This document shows positions 8,280 through 14,691 of a DNA stretch of 29,435 nt, in pieces (the stretch's first letter is position 1; the number at the start of each line of letters is the position of its first letter). The notes below the pieces were generated by a model. That model saw nothing but the letters and a program-made list of their open reading frames with translations, was not told where the DNA came from and ran no database searches. This DNA is from Bacillota bacterium (GTDB taxonomy: Bacteria; Bacillota; Clostridia; Clostridiales; Clostridiaceae), in contig JAFADP010000006.1 in assembly GCA_023424785.1 (NCBI GenBank), positions 1 to 29,435 of the forward strand, in the 5' to 3' direction. The position numbers and the translations under genes are program-made.

Positions 8280-9206
8280 TTAGTTAGCTAAAATCCAGTT
8301 TGCAATATCATCTATTACATATTCCGCTATATGTTGTTCAACATTATATTCTTTCTTTACCTTTTTTATATCCCCATAAACAAAAGGCATAAAAGCATGA
8401 TTTAAATTTTTATATAATTTAAAAGTTGCATTATCTTTATTTTTTAACAAGCTTTTATAATTATTAAAGTCTTTTTCTACTGAGGTATGAAAATCCTTAT
8501 CTCCTTGCATTACTAAAATTGGTTTATGTAAATCTTTAAGGTAACTTGATGATGGATGTTCTCCCATTTCTTTAAAGTAATAGGCTTTTACATATTTACC
8601 TAGAATTGATGTATTCTTTGCTTCCTCATCAGTTAAATTGTAGATATTATCAAACTTTGATGTTAATTTTCCAATTTGTTTCTTTCCAATCCATTGTATT
8701 ACCTTGTTCATAGTGCTTAAAACATCATTATTTTGGCTTATTATTATTTCTTCAAGTCTACGTGGAGAACCTGCTAATATAATCAATCCTTTATAATTTC
8801 CACCTTCAGCATCAATACGTGGAGCTAGCATTCCACCCATACTATGCCCAATTATAAATATTTTATTTGAATCAATACGAGAATCATTTTTTAATAATTC
8901 AGTAGCAAGAATGGCATCTTCGATAGTTTCTTCTTTCACAGTCATGTCCTTATTATTTTTAAGTTCTTTCCCATAAACAAAAGTTCTTTTATCATATCGT
9001 ATTACTGCAATTCCATTTTTAGATAAACCTTCTGCTAAATCTTTAAAAGGTTTAACTTTACCTATGTTTTCATCCATATTACTCGCTCCTGAGCCATGTA
9101 CTAATACTACACCAGGAATAGGTTTAATAACTTCATTTGGTAGCGTTAGTATACCATTAAGTGGATATTTTGTTTTCTTACCTATAACAATTTTTTCTTC
9201 AATCAT
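8280..9206 (-). CDS. alpha/beta hydrolase (serine hydrolase)
   Basis: A 308-residue alpha/beta-fold hydrolase. An oxyanion-type VLVHGSG (34-40) is followed by the nucleophile elbow GHSMGG with Ser122 (120-125). The acid is in QGDKD (Asp238), and the catalytic His270 is in NLNHAFM. Between about 150 and 220 lies a helical cap. No signal peptide or membrane helix is visible, so it is probably cytoplasmic. Such proteins are usually annotated as acyl hydrolases, esterases or dienelactone-hydrolase-like enzymes; the substrate cannot be read from sequence. The ATG has a GGGGG ribosome site about 10 bases upstream. It follows the lipoprotein gene by 58 bases on the same strand and may share its transcript. 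Confidence 0.9.
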   Translation of the reverse strand: MIEEKIVIGKKTKYPLNGILTLPNEVIKPIPGVVLVHGSGASNMDENIGKVKPFKDLAEGLSKNGIAVIRYDKRTFVYGKELKNNKDMTVKEETIEDAILATELLKNDSRIDSNKIFIIGHSMGGMLAPRIDAEGGNYKGLIILAGSPRRLEEIIISQNNDVLSTMNKVIQWIGKKQIGKLTSKFDNIYNLTDEEAKNTSILGKYVKAYYFKEMGEHPSSSYLKDLHKPILVMQGDKDFHTSVEKDFNNYKSLLKNKDNATFKLYKNLNHAFMPFVYGDIKKVKKEYNVEQHIAEYVIDDIANWILAN

Positions 9207-9264
9207 ATCATTTGTTCCCCCTCTATAATGTGATAACTATTTCTTAAGTTAAAATAAAATCTAA

Positions 9265-9846
9265 TTATTTTAAGTTATTATTAGATTTAGAATACAATTT
9301 TCCATTTCTATATGTTATTACCACACTTGAATTATCTTCATTTATGTATGAATAAAAACTTTTTGTATAATCTTCAATTATTTCTTCACTTGTTAATATA
9401 CCTTCACCTATAAGCTCATTTACTTCATCTATAGTCATATTATCCTTAAGTTTATCATACTGTTCTAAATTTACATTAGCAGTTTGAGATTTTAATAATC
9501 CTTCAGACTTATTTACAACTTTTTCATCTTCTAATATTAAAGATATACTTGCTCCATTAGCTAGATTCCAATAGTAAGTCTTCTTATTATCTTGCTCTAT
9601 TAAACTATTTGGCTCTCCAATTTTACTAACTACAGTATCATAATCATCGCCTAATGATACCTTTATAAAGTCATCATAAGTTGCAGTTCCTTCTTCTTCT
9701 TTAAGAATTTTTGTTTTATTTTCCTTTATTGATTTTGTTTCTGTAGACTTATTATTTGTTGTATCCCCATTATTATTTTCACTTCCACATCCAACCATGG
9801 TGAAAATAAGTAAAGAAGATAATACTATACTCATTGCTTTCTTCAT
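9265..9846 (-). CDS. DUF3862/SmpA-like lipoprotein
   Basis: A 193-residue lipoprotein. The lipobox MVGC puts the lipidated cysteine at residue 20, followed by an N/T/K-rich tether (21-50). Two related segments follow. The first has VSLGDDYDTVVSKIGEPNS (about 64-82) and a YYWNLANGASISLILEDEKV strand pair. The second has DNMTIDEVNELIGEG (about 135-149) and ITYRNGKL. This helix-then-GxP/GEG pattern is that of the BamE/SmpA-like DUF3862 fold, seen twice. These proteins are surface-exposed in Gram-positives with no defined function. The ribosome site AGGTGG is strong. The start lies only 27 bases downstream of a tRNA-Gln gene with no terminator between. Confidence 0.85.
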   Translation of the reverse strand: MKKAMSIVLSSLLIFTMVGCGSENNNGDTTNNKSTETKSIKENKTKILKEEEGTATYDDFIKVSLGDDYDTVVSKIGEPNSLIEQDNKKTYYWNLANGASISLILEDEKVVNKSEGLLKSQTANVNLEQYDKLKDNMTIDEVNELIGEGILTSEEIIEDYTKSFYSYINEDNSSVVITYRNGKLYSKSNNNLK

Positions 9847-9873
9847 TAATCCACCTCATAAATTTATATATTA

Positions 9874-9947
9874 TGGCTAGGGTAGAGGGGATCGAACCCC
9901 CGATATTAGAGTCAGAATCTAATGCCTTACCACTTGGCAATACCCCA
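9874..9947 (-). tRNA. tRNA-Gln (anticodon CUG)
   Basis: A 74-base cloverleaf on the minus strand. The acceptor strands TGGGGTA and TACCCTA pair with one G-U. The D-arm is GCCAAGTGGTAAGGC. The anticodon arm is TTAGA, loop TTCTGAC, TCTAA, giving anticodon CTG, which reads CAG glutamine codons. The T-arm contains GGTTCGATCCC, and the gene encodes its own CCA end. The start with U and a U-G/A-rich acceptor top are usual for bacterial tRNA-Gln. In an AT-rich genome the UUG isoacceptor would be the major one, so this is probably the minor glutamine tRNA. Confidence 0.95.
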
Positions 9948-10019
9948 TTATATAGCATTAAATTATTACTTTTCCAAGTACATCTTTAAGTAAACATAAA
10001 ATAATAATTTACTATAGAC

Positions 10020-10049
10020 TAAAAAAGCCATAGAATTACTTCTATGGCT
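10020..10049 (-). terminator. terminator of the zinc-ribbon gene
   Basis: A perfect 10-bp stem AGCCATAGAA/TTCTATGGCT (10026-10035, 10040-10049) with a TTAC loop, followed on the minus strand by TTTTTT. It is 13 bases past the stop at 10063. Confidence 0.9.
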
Positions 10050-10062
10050 CAATAAGCTTTAG

Positions 10063-10218
10063 TTACTTTCTTTGTTGATTAGCTTTCTTAGCTCTTCTAC
10101 AATCTAAGCATCTCTTTGGCTCATTTTCAAATCCTTTTTCTTTGTAGAATTCTTGTTCTCCTACTGTGAAAACGAATTCTTTGCCACAATCAACACATAC
10201 GATTTTTTTATCTTCCAT
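10063..10218 (-). CDS. 51-residue zinc-ribbon protein
   Basis: A short gene of 51 codons plus stop, with a GGAGGAATAAAA ribosome site before the ATG at 10216-10218. The product starts MEDKKIVCVDCGKEFVFTVG and has two CxxC knuckles, CVDC (8-11) and CLDC (37-40), then a basic tail RRAKKANQQRK. This is the small probable zinc-ribbon family (PF13451-like) common in clostridia: a single zinc site and a positively charged C-terminus suggesting nucleic-acid or ribosome contact. No specific function is established. It has its own promoter and terminator, so it is a monocistronic unit. Confidence 0.9.
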   Translation of the reverse strand: MEDKKIVCVDCGKEFVFTVGEQEFYKEKGFENEPKRCLDCRRAKKANQQRK

Positions 10219-10317
10219 TTTTATTCCTCCATTTTAAAGACCATTCGATTAATTTGTCTCTAATCTGGAGAACATCATTATCTACTAAATCTTTAATTAA
10301 ATTTTTTTACATTTTAG

Positions 10318-10346
10318 ATTATATCATTAAATAAAGGTTTTTTCAA
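10318..10346 (-). promoter_or_regulatory. promoter of the zinc-ribbon gene
   Basis: Minus-strand TTGAAA (10341-10346), a 17-base spacer, and TATAAT (10318-10323). The implied leader to the ATG is about 93 bases. Two palindromes lie immediately upstream. Confidence 0.7.
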
Positions 10347-10349
10347 GTT

Positions 10350-10391
10350 AAATTTATATAAATTTCCAAATAAAAAAATTTATATAAATTT
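10350..10391. repeat. duplicated 16-bp palindrome AAATTTATATAAATTT
   Basis: Two exact copies of the perfect palindrome AAATTTATATAAATTT, at 10350-10365 and 10376-10391, with centres 26 bases apart. They fall between the end of the phasin-like gene and the -35 of the zinc-ribbon promoter. They could be operators, an AT-rich upstream promoter element, or fold together as the end of the phasin-like transcript. Confidence 0.6.
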
Positions 10392-10404
10392 AAAATAATT
10401 CATT

Positions 10405-10761
10405 TTATTGTCCTAACGTTTCTTGAATATTATTTTTAACTTCCTCTTCTTCCATTTTTATAATTTTAGCTTTTATTGCTTGCCTTTCTTCTTTACTTAA
10501 TTTATCTAAATTATTTATAATATCTGCCTTCTCAAAATTATTTGTAACGGTTACATCAATATGCTCATTAACTACATCTTTTACTTTATTTTTAACATTT
10601 CTTTTTAATTCTTCATTTAATTCCTTCCCTTGTTCTACTGTAACTTCCCCTTTTTTTACCAATTCCTCAATTAGCTCCATTGATTTTTCAGATGTAATTG
10701 CTACAGCTCCAATTCCTGCAAGCATTATTTTTTTTAGATCATCACCTAAACTTTTCAACAC
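10405..10761 (-). CDS. phasin-like coiled-coil protein
   Basis: A small helical protein resembling the phasin superfamily proteins of clostridia. A hydrophobic LKKIMLAGIGAVAITSEKSMELIEEL stretch in the N-terminal third is followed by a KKGEVTVEQGKELNEELKR turn and charged amphipathic coiled coil to the C-terminus. No enzyme motif is present. Polyhydroxyalkanoate binding cannot be assumed, and no PHA gene is nearby. Start choice: the longest frame begins at a GTG (10768-10770) that overlaps the AGAAGG ribosome site. The GTG three codons later (10759-10761) has that site 8 bases upstream and is preferred, giving 118 residues. The gene stands alone on the minus strand. Confidence 0.8.
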   Translation of the reverse strand: MLKSLGDDLKKIMLAGIGAVAITSEKSMELIEELVKKGEVTVEQGKELNEELKRNVKNKVKDVVNEHIDVTVTNNFEKADIINNLDKLSKEERQAIKAKIIKMEEEEVKNNIQETLGQ

Positions 10762-10870
10762 CTTGAACACCTTCTTTTATTTTATTTAAATATAATTATA
10801 TACCTATATTAATCTTTTATCTATTTATTTTATACTACATTTTCTTATATTATGTAATAAATTTATATAT

Positions 10871-10905
10871 ATAAGAAAAAAGCAATGATTAAATCATCGC
10901 TTTTT
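10871..10905 (-). terminator. terminator of the DUF445 gene
   Basis: A long stem in which AAAAAAGC-AATGAT pairs with ATCAT-CGCTTTTT (10876-10905), with one mismatch, followed by a T-rich minus-strand tract. It starts one base after the DUF445 stop codon. Confidence 0.85.
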
Positions 10906-10906
10906 A

Positions 10907-11812
10907 CTATCCAACTAAACTTCCTATAATAACATTTAAAAATCCCATAATTGCACCTAGTAATCCACCTAAAAGTACTAATGCATTTAATTCTTTCTTC
11001 ATTAATCCTAGAATTATTTTTTCTAACTCTAATAAATCTAATTCATTAATTTTATTTTCTATTACAGATGCTAAGTCTATACTTCTTAATATACTAGATA
11101 GCTTATTTTCTACAACATATGTATAAGCTTCTAATAAAGCTTTTCTTATTTTAGGAATAGCATCAGCATTTTCTGAAATTACATCTTTAATAGGTGTAAT
11201 CATTAATCTATCTATTTTTTCATCAATAAAATCTTCTATAATTTCTGGTCCCTTTTCTTCTACCATACTATTAATTTTTACTGCAAGAGATTCTTTTACA
11301 GATACTATTACACTACCTGCTAAAGCCATAACCATAGGATTTAACTTATCTTGTATTTCTGCATATGCATAATCACTAATTATCTTTCCTACATTAGATT
11401 TTATTACTTCCTTTAATACTTTATCACCTATGTCTGATTTCATTTCATTAATATATGAATCAAAATCTAAACCCAAAGATACTTTGTTTAATAACTCCTT
11501 AACAGACATATCACTATTAGAATACTTATCTATCTTTTCATCAAACTTAGCAATAATACTATTTTGCATTTCATCTGATAATAAAGTTTTACTTAATGTT
11601 TCTTTATTTAAAAATTCTTGACTTACTACCTCTCCTATAGCCTTTGCAATTCTATCTCTCTCCTTAGGTATAAGACCTGGAGTAAAAGGAACCTTAAACT
11701 TACCTATATATACTTCCTTTAAAGGTCTAAATAACATTTTAATAGCAATACCATTTGTAACTAATCCAATTACTCCACCTACTATTGGTGATATTATAAG
11801 TTGTGCATTCAT
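10907..11812 (-). CDS. DUF445 family membrane protein
   Basis: A 301-residue protein with an N-terminal membrane helix (about 5-28, containing GGVIGLVTNGIAIKMLFRP) and a C-terminal one (about 277-300, GGLLGAIMGFLNVIIGSLVG). The long amphipathic helical region between them has the conserved KFKVPFTPGLIPKERDRIAKAIG block (about 38-60). This N-terminal block and topology define the DUF445/YheB family, which is linked to the spore or cell envelope in bacilli but has no known biochemical activity. It is monocistronic, with its own terminator immediately downstream. Confidence 0.92.
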   Translation of the reverse strand: MNAQLIISPIVGGVIGLVTNGIAIKMLFRPLKEVYIGKFKVPFTPGLIPKERDRIAKAIGEVVSQEFLNKETLSKTLLSDEMQNSIIAKFDEKIDKYSNSDMSVKELLNKVSLGLDFDSYINEMKSDIGDKVLKEVIKSNVGKIISDYAYAEIQDKLNPMVMALAGSVIVSVKESLAVKINSMVEEKGPEIIEDFIDEKIDRLMITPIKDVISENADAIPKIRKALLEAYTYVVENKLSSILRSIDLASVIENKINELDLLELEKIILGLMKKELNALVLLGGLLGAIMGFLNVIIGSLVG

Positions 11813-11892
11813 TTTTTATCTCTCCATTAATTTTTAATTTATAATAAAGTATACTACAAAATAAATATATTTTCCATATAATAACTTGTTAT

Positions 11893-11930
11893 AAAAAAAG
11901 ATGCTACAATTTACTTGTAACATCTTTTTT
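11893..11930 (-). terminator. terminator of the amino-acid ABC operon
   Basis: AAAAAAAGATG-C-TACAA pairs with TTGTA-A-CATCTTTTTT around a TTTAC loop; both flanks are A/T tracts, so the minus strand ends in a U-run. It is 9 bases past the ATPase stop. Confidence 0.88.
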
Positions 11931-11939
11931 AAAACATAT

Positions 11940-12668
11940 TTAGTTATTTATAACCTTATCTAAGAATTCCTTGCATCTATCACTCTTTGGTGAATTAAAT
12001 ATTTCTTCAGGTGTTCCTTCTTCTAGGATATAGCCCTTATCCATAAATATTACTCTATCTGCAACATCTCTAGCAAATCCCATTTCATGAGTTACTATAA
12101 TCATTGTCATACCTTCTTTTGCTAGTTCCTTCATAACCTTAAGAACTTCCCCTACCATTTCTGGATCTAATGCTGATGTTGGTTCATCAAATAACATAAT
12201 TTTAGGATTCATTTCTAATGCTCTTGCTATGGCAACTCTTTGTTTTTGCCCTCCTGATAAAGTATCTGGATATACATCTTTTTTATCTTTTAGTCCAACT
12301 TTATCTAATAATTCAATAGCTCTTTTTTCTGCCTCTTCCTTGCTCATCTTTTTTAGTTCAAGAGGTGCAAGTGTCATGTTTTGTAATACAGTTAAATGTG
12401 GAAATAAGTTAAAATGCTGAAAAACCATCCCTATATTTTCTCTTAATTTATCTATATTTTTATTATTAACTAATTCTTCCCCTAAAACATTTATGCTTCC
12501 AGCTTGAATTTCCTCTAACTTATTTAAACATCTTAAAAATGTACTCTTTCCTGAACCTGATGGTCCTATTATACAAATAACTTCTCCCTCATTTATTTCT
12601 GCTGAAATATCCTTAAGAACTTGAAGCTTTCCATAACTCTTTTTTATGTTACTAATTTTTATGACCAC
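11940..12668 (-). CDS. polar amino-acid ABC transporter ATPase
   Basis: A 242-residue ABC ATPase of the GlnQ/HisP family, driving uptake of a polar amino acid. Walker A is GPSGSGKST (35-43), the Q-loop is Gln84, the signature is LSGGQ (137-141), Walker B is IMLFDE (157-162) and the switch histidine is His194. The EMNPKIMLFDEPTSALDPEMV run is typical of this subfamily. The start is GTG at 12666-12668, 17 bases inside the permease gene; an AAAGGAG site 8 bases upstream supports it over later ATGs. It is the last gene of the binding protein-permease-ATPase operon. Substrate could be glutamine, cystine, arginine or related and is not settled by this subunit. Confidence 0.96.
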   Translation of the reverse strand: MVIKISNIKKSYGKLQVLKDISAEINEGEVICIIGPSGSGKSTFLRCLNKLEEIQAGSINVLGEELVNNKNIDKLRENIGMVFQHFNLFPHLTVLQNMTLAPLELKKMSKEEAEKRAIELLDKVGLKDKKDVYPDTLSGGQKQRVAIARALEMNPKIMLFDEPTSALDPEMVGEVLKVMKELAKEGMTMIIVTHEMGFARDVADRVIFMDKGYILEEGTPEEIFNSPKSDRCKEFLDKVINN

Positions 12669-13314
12669 GGTTCAATCTCCTTTCAATATATTGTGAAAAT
12701 AAGCTTAATGCAGTTATTAATAAAAAGTACATTATAGCTACAGCTGCATATGTTTCAAGAGGTCTAAAGTTTCTTGCAACAATAATTTGTCCACTAGCTG
12801 TAAGCTCTCTTATACTTATTACAGTTAAAATAGATGTATCTTTTATTGTTACAATAAATTGATTTATTATTGAAGGTATCATAACTTTAATAGCTTGAGG
12901 TAAAATTACTTTTCTCATAGCTTTTGTATAACTAAGTCCTAAGCTTCTTGCAGCTTCCATTTGTCCTTTATCTACAGCTTGTATACCAGCTCTAAAGATT
13001 TCAGACATGTATGCACCTGCATTTAATGTTAATGCAATAATCGCACATACCATAGGATTAGAACGTTCCACAACTAATGGTGCAATACCTACATATATAA
13101 ATAAAGCTTGTACCATTAACGGTGTACCTCTAATTATATAAAGATAAACAAGTGATATTCCTTTTAATATCTTTGATTTACTTATACTAAATATTCCTAG
13201 CACTATACCTAATAAAACTGCAAGTATTAATGATATTACTGACATTTTTATAGTAACCATAATTCCAGAGCTTAAACTTGGTAGGCTATCTATAAATATA
13301 TTTAAAAATTCCAT
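12652..13314 (-). CDS. polar amino-acid ABC transporter permease
   Basis: A 220-residue HisM/GlnP-type permease with about five membrane helices. The family's IRGTPLMVQ segment (61-69) and the EAA loop that contacts the ATPase, EAARSLGLSYTKAMRKVILP (120-139), are intact. With only one permease gene in the operon, a homodimer is expected. The ATG has a GAGGAG ribosome site. The gene is 39 bases downstream of the binding-protein gene, with a small hairpin in that gap, and its end overlaps the ATPase start. Confidence 0.96.
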   Translation of the reverse strand: MEFLNIFIDSLPSLSSGIMVTIKMSVISLILAVLLGIVLGIFSISKSKILKGISLVYLYIIRGTPLMVQALFIYVGIAPLVVERSNPMVCAIIALTLNAGAYMSEIFRAGIQAVDKGQMEAARSLGLSYTKAMRKVILPQAIKVMIPSIINQFIVTIKDTSILTVISIRELTASGQIIVARNFRPLETYAAVAIMYFLLITALSLFSQYIERRLNRGHKN

Positions 13315-13330
13315 TACTTTCTCTCCTCAC

Positions 13331-13355
13331 AATTGAAGAATAAAAATTTTCAATT
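13331..13355 (-). other. intercistronic hairpin after the binding-protein gene
   Basis: AATTGAA (13331-13337) and TTCAATT (13349-13355) form a 7-bp stem overlapping the stop codon of the binding-protein gene. Such hairpins often stabilise or partially terminate the upstream message, giving more binding protein than permease. It has no clear U-tract, so full termination is not expected. Confidence 0.4.
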
Positions 13356-14142
13356 ATTCTCCAATATATTGTCCAACTATTTCGTCATATGTTCCATTTT
13401 CTTTTATCTTTTTAAGACCATCATTAAACATCTTTAATAATTCTTTATTCTTATCCTTCTTTACTGCAAAACCATATTCTACAGTATTTACTTTTTCTCC
13501 TGCTAATCTTAGTTTTGACTTATCTCCATCTACCTTAATTTTATAAGCTATAACAGGATAATCTTCTAATAAGAAATCAGAGTTTCCATTTTCAACATCT
13601 AAGAACATTGTTGGAGAATCTTCAAAATAGTTTAATTTTAAGTTGTATTTGCTTTCATTATCTTCTGCAAATTGAGATCCGGCAGTTCCTTTCTTTATAG
13701 CAACAGATTTACCACTTAAATCTTTTTCTCCATTTATTTCAGTGTTATCACTACCTACTACAATTGATAATCCTGATTCAAAATATCCATTAGAAAAATC
13801 TAATGTCTTTTTTCTTTCATCTGTAATACTCATACCTGCAATAGCGCCATCTATTTGGTTAGCTGTAAGAGATGGAATTACTGCACTAAAATCCATTGGC
13901 TTTAATTCATACTCAAATCCTTCTATTTCTGCAATTGCATCTAATATTTCTACATCAATACCTTTATATTTCCCATTTTCATCTTCAAAAGAGAATGGTG
14001 CATATTTTGAATCACATGCAATAGCATATACTTTATCTCCTGAATCAGCAGATTCATCAGATGACTTAGATCCACATCCCCCTAATAATCCTAAAGCTAA
14101 AGTTGCTATAGTTAAAATTCCCACTAATCTTTTCTTCTTCAT
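13354..14142 (-). CDS. amino-acid ABC transporter substrate-binding lipoprotein
   Basis: A lipoprotein of the family 3 solute-binding proteins. The lipobox is LLGGC (the cysteine is residue 23 from the chosen start), followed by a short S/D-rich tether. The KYAPFSFEDENGKYKGIDVE ligand-lobe start, KPMDFSAVIPSLTANQIDGA, and AGMSITDERKKTLDFSNGY follow; the arginine of TDERK normally holds the ligand carboxylate. These resemble glutamine-binding GlnH-type proteins, but cystine or other polar amino acids are possible. Start choice: an ATG two codons further upstream (14148) is only 3 bases from the GGAAGGA site, while the ATG at 14142 has 9-base spacing and begins MKKKRL. It is the first gene of the importer operon. 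Confidence 0.93.
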   Translation of the reverse strand: MKKKRLVGILTIATLALGLLGGCGSKSSDESADSGDKVYAIACDSKYAPFSFEDENGKYKGIDVEILDAIAEIEGFEYELKPMDFSAVIPSLTANQIDGAIAGMSITDERKKTLDFSNGYFESGLSIVVGSDNTEINGEKDLSGKSVAIKKGTAGSQFAEDNESKYNLKLNYFEDSPTMFLDVENGNSDFLLEDYPVIAYKIKVDGDKSKLRLAGEKVNTVEYGFAVKKDKNKELLKMFNDGLKKIKENGTYDEIVGQYIGE

Positions 14143-14167
14143 ATTCATTCATCCTTCCATTTTAATT

Positions 14168-14195
14168 ATTATATTAAGTGATTAAAATATGTCTT
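14168..14195 (-). promoter_or_regulatory. possible promoter of the amino-acid ABC operon
   Basis: Minus-strand TATAAT (14168-14173) with AAGACA 16 bases upstream (14190-14195). The -35 matches TTGACA at only four positions and lies inside an inverted repeat, as expected for a regulated promoter. Confidence 0.5.
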
Positions 14196-14209
14196 ATTTT
14201 AAAATCACT
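14177..14209. promoter_or_regulatory. inverted repeat over the ABC operon promoter, candidate operator
   Basis: AGTGATT (14177-14183) and AATCACT (14203-14209) are outer arms; AAAAT (14184-14188) and ATTTT (14196-14200) extend them after a 2-base bulge. The dyad covers the putative -35 region between the GntR-type gene and the importer. It may be the operator of that regulator, or a weak terminator of its transcript. Confidence 0.45.
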
Positions 14210-14240
14210 AATACTCTTTCATAAGCTTTTTAATTATAAA

Positions 14241-14498
14241 TTATTTTATATTTTTTCTTGTGAAAGGCTTTATTAAATAACCTTTTCTAGGCAGGGAAAT
14301 TATATATCCTTCAATTTCTAATGCTACAAGGGCATCTCTTATTGAAGTTTTACTTACTTCATATTTATCTGATAATTCAGCTAATGTTATAAAGTCTCCT
14401 TCTTTTAATTTTCCACTTAAAATTTCTGATTTAATTCTATCATAAGCCTCTTTTGCAAATGATTTATAGCTAAACCCTTTCAACAAAATCCCCCCCAT
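14241..14498 (-). CDS. single-domain GntR-type winged-helix regulator
   Basis: An 85-residue protein consisting almost only of a GntR winged helix: AYDRIKSEILSGKLKEGD (18-35), the recognition region LAELSDKYEVSKTSIRDALV (39-58), and the wing EIEGYIISLPRKGYLI (61-76). Normal FadR/GntR regulators carry an FCD or other effector domain of 120-150 residues after this. Here the frame ends at RKNIK, and the 92 bases downstream hold no remnant of one. It may be a natural one-domain DNA-binding protein or an old truncation. The ATG has AGGA 5 bases upstream and is followed by seven consecutive G. It sits directly before the amino-acid importer, which it probably regulates. DNA-binding fold is secure; target and effector are inference. 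Confidence 0.85.
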   Translation of the reverse strand: MGGILLKGFSYKSFAKEAYDRIKSEILSGKLKEGDFITLAELSDKYEVSKTSIRDALVALEIEGYIISLPRKGYLIKPFTRKNIK

Positions 14499-14508
14499 TA
14501 AAATCCTA

Positions 14509-14520
14509 CTGATATATCAG
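14509..14520. promoter_or_regulatory. perfect palindrome CTGATATATCAG in the GntR leader
   Basis: A 12-bp perfect palindrome 11-22 bases upstream of the GntR-type start codon, next to its ribosome site. It is a candidate autoregulatory operator, though 12 bp of mostly A/T is short. Confidence 0.35.
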
Positions 14521-14570
14521 AATAAACTAAAAAAGGCAATAACGCACCTATTGATATAATAATGCGCCAT
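14517..14570 (-). other. possible 17-residue leader peptide within the attenuator hairpin
   Basis: An ATG at 14568-14570 opens a 17-codon frame, MAHYYINRCVIAFFSLF, ending in TGA at 14517-14519. It spans the whole terminator hairpin. The predicted transcript start is only about 10 bases before the ATG, and AAGG is only 2 bases from it, so translation is uncertain. Aromatic and hydrophobic residues dominate, with one cysteine; no single amino acid is repeated in a long run. It could equally be a chance frame. Confidence 0.25.
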
Positions 14571-14576
14571 TGCCTT
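14528..14576 (-). terminator. promoter-proximal terminator (attenuator) before the GntR-type gene
   Basis: AAGGCAAT pairs perfectly with ATTGCCTT (14533-14540, 14569-14576). After a 2-by-2 mismatch the stem continues with CGCA/TGCG around a 16-base loop. Six T follow directly on the minus strand (14529-14534). This textbook intrinsic terminator lies between a strong promoter and the GntR-type start, so it should limit read-through into the regulator unless controlled. Confidence 0.7.
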
Positions 14577-14587
14577 ATATGATTTAC

Positions 14588-14616
14588 ATTTTATATCAAA
14601 AAAAGTGTTTTGTCAA
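14588..14616 (-). promoter_or_regulatory. strong promoter of the GntR-type gene leader
   Basis: Minus-strand consensus TTGACA (14611-14616), a 17-base spacer, and TAAAAT (14588-14593). Transcription would begin near 14581, only a few bases before the attenuator stem. Confidence 0.8.
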
Positions 14617-14628
14617 CAATTTCTTACA

Positions 14629-14658
14629 GTATATTTAAGTTGTTATTATGAAATACTA
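14629..14658 (+). promoter_or_regulatory. possible forespore (sigma-G/F type) promoter of the germination gene
   Basis: GTATA (14629-14633), 18 bases, then AATACTA (14652-14658). The latter differs at one position from the sigma-G/F -10 CATACTA, and GTATA differs at one from the -35 GMATR. The position fits transcription of the germination gene beginning at 14692. Confidence 0.4.
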
Positions 14659-14691
14659 ATTTATATAATTAAATGAAGGGATGAAAAAATT

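Noticed and set aside
9874..9947. tRNA gene as an integration site for a mobile element
   Set aside because: There is no integrase, no repeat of the tRNA 3' end, and neighbours on both sides look like ordinary chromosomal genes.
10405..10770. Longer start of the phasin-like gene at GTG 10768-10770
   Set aside because: That codon overlaps the AGAAGG ribosome site; the GTG at 10759-10761 has proper 8-base spacing.
13742..14185. 147-codon plus-strand frame over the binding-protein gene
   Set aside because: It lies antisense to a secure lipoprotein gene and shows no domain or start signal.
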